Shown: in pieces, positions 6,211 to 7,255 of the stretch
How the letters are laid out: each line of letters starts with the position of its first letter
How positions within the stretch are numbered: position 1 is the first letter of the stretch
Origin: Oligosphaeraceae bacterium
GTDB lineage: Bacteria > Verrucomicrobiota > Lentisphaeria > Oligosphaerales > Oligosphaeraceae
Assembly: GCA_012515455.1 (NCBI GenBank)
Contig: JAAYYJ010000284.1
Location: forward strand, 1-7,255
Length of the DNA stretch: 7,255 nucleotides
Reading direction: 5' to 3'
Position numbers and translations under genes: made by a program
Notes under the pieces: generated by a model
What the model was told of the DNA's origin: nothing
Databases searched by the model: none
The model's input: the letters and a program-made list of their open reading frames with translations, nothing else

Positions 6211-6494
6211 GATCCCACGTGCGCGTATGGCCAAGAGCGGCTACCGGGGGCCGGGCTGGGAGCAGGGCTACGATTCCACGTGCGCGCATGGCCAAGGGCG
6301 GCTACTGGGGGAGTTTGCCGACGTGGAGCAGCTGATTCTCCACGCGCCCGTGGTCAAGCGCGGTCCTCGGCGACCGGTACGACCTGGCCGCTGCTTATCA
6401 CCTGCGCTCCCACGGCCAAGGTTGGGGGGAAAGCCCGCTCCTGCAGCAGCTCTACACCCCTTTGCTGCACCTCGCGCGCGCACGTCCAATTAGG
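6199..6494. repeat. Degenerate tandem repeat, 61-62 bp period, four units plus a possible fifth
   Basis: The core GGYCAAG occurs at 6229, 6290, 6352 and 6414, with spacings of 61, 62 and 62 bp. Units 1 (6211-6250) and 2 (6272-6311) agree at 36 of 40 bases, and all four differences are transitions. Unit 3 (6334-6373) and unit 4 (6396-6429) are more diverged. Unit 4 and the lead-in of unit 1 share CACCTGCGMTCCCACG (15 of 16 bases; 6399-6414 and 6204-6219), after which unit 1 carries 10 extra bases before GGCCAAG. A fifth relic (about 6466-6494, GCGCGCGCACGTCCAA) resembles unit 4. The period is not a multiple of three, which argues against a protein repeat. The inter-unit segments of about 20 bp are unrelated by eye. 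Confidence 0.7.
6322..6353. other. Mutually exclusive hairpins within repeat unit 3
   Basis: CGTGGAG (6322-6328) pairs perfectly with CTCCACG (6338-6344) over a 9-nt loop. CCACG (6340-6344) can instead pair with CGTGG (6349-6353) over a 4-nt loop. The two stems use the same central bases, so they exclude each other. Confidence 0.4.
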
Positions 6495-6515
6495 GAGGTG
6501 GTCCCCCTATGGTTG

Positions 6516-6533
6516 GGTGGGCTGAGGCCCACC
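6516..6533. other. Perfect 7-bp GC-rich hairpin with tetraloop
   Basis: GGTGGGC (6516-6522), loop TGAG, GCCCACC (6527-6533). AAAA follows on the plus strand and no T tract follows on either strand, so it is not a classical terminator. A smaller stem TAGGG/CCCTA (6491-6495 with 6505-6509) lies just to its left. Confidence 0.45.
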
Positions 6534-6543
6534 AAAATGAACA

Positions 6544-6630
6544 GCGGGAAATGTAGCTCGATTTTGTGTTTCCGGCAACCCCAAAATTGCCTTTTCCTAA
6601 ACTTTCCTGCCCATTACTGCTCTTTCCCGC
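6544..6630. other. Nested inverted repeats in AT-richer segment, possible structured RNA
   Basis: GCGGGAAA (6544-6551) is complementary to TTTCCCGC (6623-6630), 8 bp, enclosing about 71 nt. Inside it GGCAA (6574-6578) pairs with TTGCC (6587-6591) over an 8-nt loop and is followed by TTTT. The nesting is compatible with a folded RNA, but an 8-bp closing stem at this distance could also arise by chance. Confidence 0.25.
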
Positions 6631-6648
6631 AAAAGGCCAAAAAATCAT

Positions 6649-6700
6649 CCGTCCGTCCAGACGGTACCGCCCCTCCCATCCTGGTGCCGTGACGGCAACC
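6649..6700. other. Two small hairpins upstream of trxB, one a 6+1+6 palindrome
   Basis: CCGTC (6649-6653) pairs with GACGG (6660-6664) over 6 nt. TGCCGT-G-ACGGCA (6685-6697) is a perfect 6+1+6 inverted repeat and lies in a wider bulged stem, GGTGCC with GGCAACC (6683-6700). The palindrome is a possible operator about 110 bp before the trxB start. Confidence 0.3.
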
Positions 6701-6713
6701 GGTGTAAGATTAT

Positions 6714-6743
6714 CCGGAAAAAAAGGTTCCGGTATTTATTTTT
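6714..6743 (+). terminator. Hairpin with T-rich tail directly before the trxB promoter region
   Basis: CCGGAA (6714-6719) pairs perfectly with TTCCGG (6727-6732) over a 7-nt A/G loop, followed by TATTTATTTTT (6733-6743). This has the shape of a weak intrinsic terminator. No plus-strand gene precedes it, so it could insulate trxB from upstream transcription, end a small RNA from the structured region, or be an operator beside the promoter. Confidence 0.4.
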
Positions 6744-6762
6744 CGAATGCAGAGTATATATT
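6735..6762 (+). promoter_or_regulatory. trxB: Possible trxB promoter with strong -10 box
   Basis: TATATT (6757-6762) is a near-consensus -10 box about 47 bp before the trxB ATG. The -35 region is poor: TTTATT (6735-6740) at 16-bp spacing is the best candidate, inside the T-rich tract. Confidence 0.35.
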
Positions 6763-6768
6763 AAGGAG
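6763..6768 (+). promoter_or_regulatory. Shine-Dalgarno-like AAGGAG stranded 40 nt before trxB
   Basis: A strong AAGGAG directly abuts the -10 box but lies 40 nt before ATG 6809. No ATG, GTG or TTG follows it at normal distance, and no such codon in the trxB frame lies between it and 6809. It is either coincidental or part of an unusual leader. Confidence 0.3.
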
Positions 6769-6808
6769 CAAACGATTCAACCCACGGCCAAAGCAAAAAA
6801 AATCACCT

Positions 6809-7255
6809 ATGGAAAATGTCGTCATCATCGGCTCCGGTCCAGCCGGCTATACGGCTGCGATCTACCTCAGCCGGGCCAACTTGAATCCAGTGCTGGTCAT
6901 GGGAGCATTGCCGGGCGGGCTGCTGACTCAGACCACCGAGGTGGGAAATTTTCCCGCTTTTCCAGATGGAATCCAGGGCTACGACCTGATGGAAAAGATG
7001 CGCCTTCAGGCCGAGAAATTCTCCACCCGATTCCTTTTCAATCTGGTCGAGGCGGTAGATTTTTCCCGCCCCGGTGCACACCGACTGACCTTGGACAATG
7101 GCGAAACCCTTACTGCCAAGGCAGTGGTGATCGCGGTCGGTGCCAAGCCCCGCAACCTGGGGCTTCCCGGTGAAGATGAACTGCAGGCCCATGGCGTCTC
7201 CTACTGCGCTACCTGCGACGGACCGTTTTATCGCGGTAAAGCCGTCGCAGTGATC
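6809..7255 (+). CDS. trxB: Thioredoxin reductase, N-terminal part (3'-truncated)
   Basis: 149 residues are visible before the window ends inside the gene. The FAD-binding motif GSGPAG is at residues 8-13. PGGLLTQTTEVGNFP (35-49) matches the conserved GGQLTTTTEVENFPG region of bacterial TrxB. VVIAVGAKPRNLGLPGE (106-122) is the usual ATGA-type strand, and SYCATCDGPFY (131-141) carries the redox-active CxxC, C133 and C136. Family knowledge: a cytoplasmic homodimer that uses NADPH and FAD to reduce thioredoxin; normal length is about 310-320 residues, so the NADPH domain and the C-terminal FAD part are cut off. The conserved TEVEN is TEVGN here. ATG 6809 is the only plausible start in frame; it lacks a nearby Shine-Dalgarno and follows a run of eight A (6795-6802), which could help ribosome binding. 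It is divergent from the glycosidase-like operon. Confidence 0.95.
   Translation, partial: MENVVIIGSGPAGYTAAIYLSRANLNPVLVMGALPGGLLTQTTEVGNFPAFPDGIQGYDLMEKMRLQAEKFSTRFLFNLVEAVDFSRPGAHRLTLDNGETLTAKAVVIAVGAKPRNLGLPGEDELQAHGVSYCATCDGPFYRGKAVAVI

Larger units (their letters stand above)
5929..6808. other. 880-bp divergent intergenic region without a convincing gene
   Basis: The region separates the start of the minus-strand operon from trxB. Open frames cross it on both strands, but they lack ribosome binding sites and recognisable protein motifs and run through repeats whose 61-62 bp period is not a multiple of three. It holds possible promoters at both ends, a terminator-like hairpin (6037-6091), abutting palindromes (6188-6210), a tandem repeat (6199-6494), GC-rich hairpins (6322-6353, 6516-6533), and an AT-richer stretch from about 6535 with nested inverted repeats. 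I found no tRNA, tmRNA, RNase P or SRP RNA signature. Confidence 0.7.

Noticed and set aside
5838..6218. Minus-strand open frame (126 codons) running into the start of the glycosidase-like gene
   Set aside because: It overlaps that gene in another frame, has no Shine-Dalgarno and no recognisable motif.
6211..6311. CRISPR-like pair of 40-bp repeats with a 21-bp spacer
   Set aside because: Only two well-conserved copies, internal differences, a too-short spacer, further copies strongly diverged, and no cas gene in the window.
5953..6525. Long plus-strand open frame (190 codons) across the intergenic region
   Set aside because: No ribosome binding site, Arg/Ala/Pro-rich low-information translation, and it runs through a 61-62 bp repeat that would shift frame between units.
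6537..6692. Small plus-strand frame starting at ATG 6537
   Set aside because: No Shine-Dalgarno, no family resemblance, and it crosses the inverted repeats; better explained as non-coding.
6775..7170. Frame opened by ATT 6775 after AAGGAG
   Set aside because: ATT is a very rare start, and the frame overlaps trxB out of phase with a low-information translation; kept only as a note on the leader.

Overview
The window is high-GC bacterial DNA with compact coding regions and one long, structured non-coding stretch. It holds six genes: trmO (tRNA methyltransferase, 5'-truncated), a small membrane-anchored TPR-like protein, yejB (ABC peptide permease), a BaiN/HI0933-type flavoprotein, a large glycosidase-like protein, and trxB (thioredoxin reductase, 3'-truncated). 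No tRNA, rRNA, transposase, integrase or convincing CRISPR array was seen. The 897-residue glycosidase-like protein, with a CBM9-like tail, recalls carbohydrate-degrading lineages of the PVC group such as Lentisphaerota. This taxonomic guess is an inference from protein style and GC content only.

Left part (1-1861, + strand): trmO overlaps the start of the TPR-like gene by 8 bp, and yejB follows 54 bp later in the same reading frame as the TPR-like gene. They look like one transcription unit. In E. coli, yejB belongs to a four-gene import operon (yejABEF). Here it has no partner permease, ATPase or binding protein next to it: the next gene converges on it after only 17 bp.

Middle part (1879-5928, - strand): the glycosidase-like gene and the flavoprotein gene are 12 bp apart and probably form a two-gene operon. 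The large protein has no signal peptide, so it probably acts in the cytoplasm on imported sugars or glycosides. It carries two cysteine clusters that suggest metal binding.

Right part (5929-6808) is an 880-bp divergent intergenic region with no convincing gene. Going left to right it contains a possible promoter for the - strand operon, a terminator-like hairpin on the + strand, two abutting perfect palindromes, a degenerate 61-62 bp tandem repeat (four or five units), several GC-rich hairpins, an AT-richer segment with nested inverted repeats, and a hairpin plus T-rich tract directly before the trxB promoter region. trxB then starts at 6809 without a well-placed Shine-Dalgarno sequence and runs off the window.

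I do not see a clearly new multi-gene system. The least explained part is the repeat and hairpin cluster at 6188-6743.
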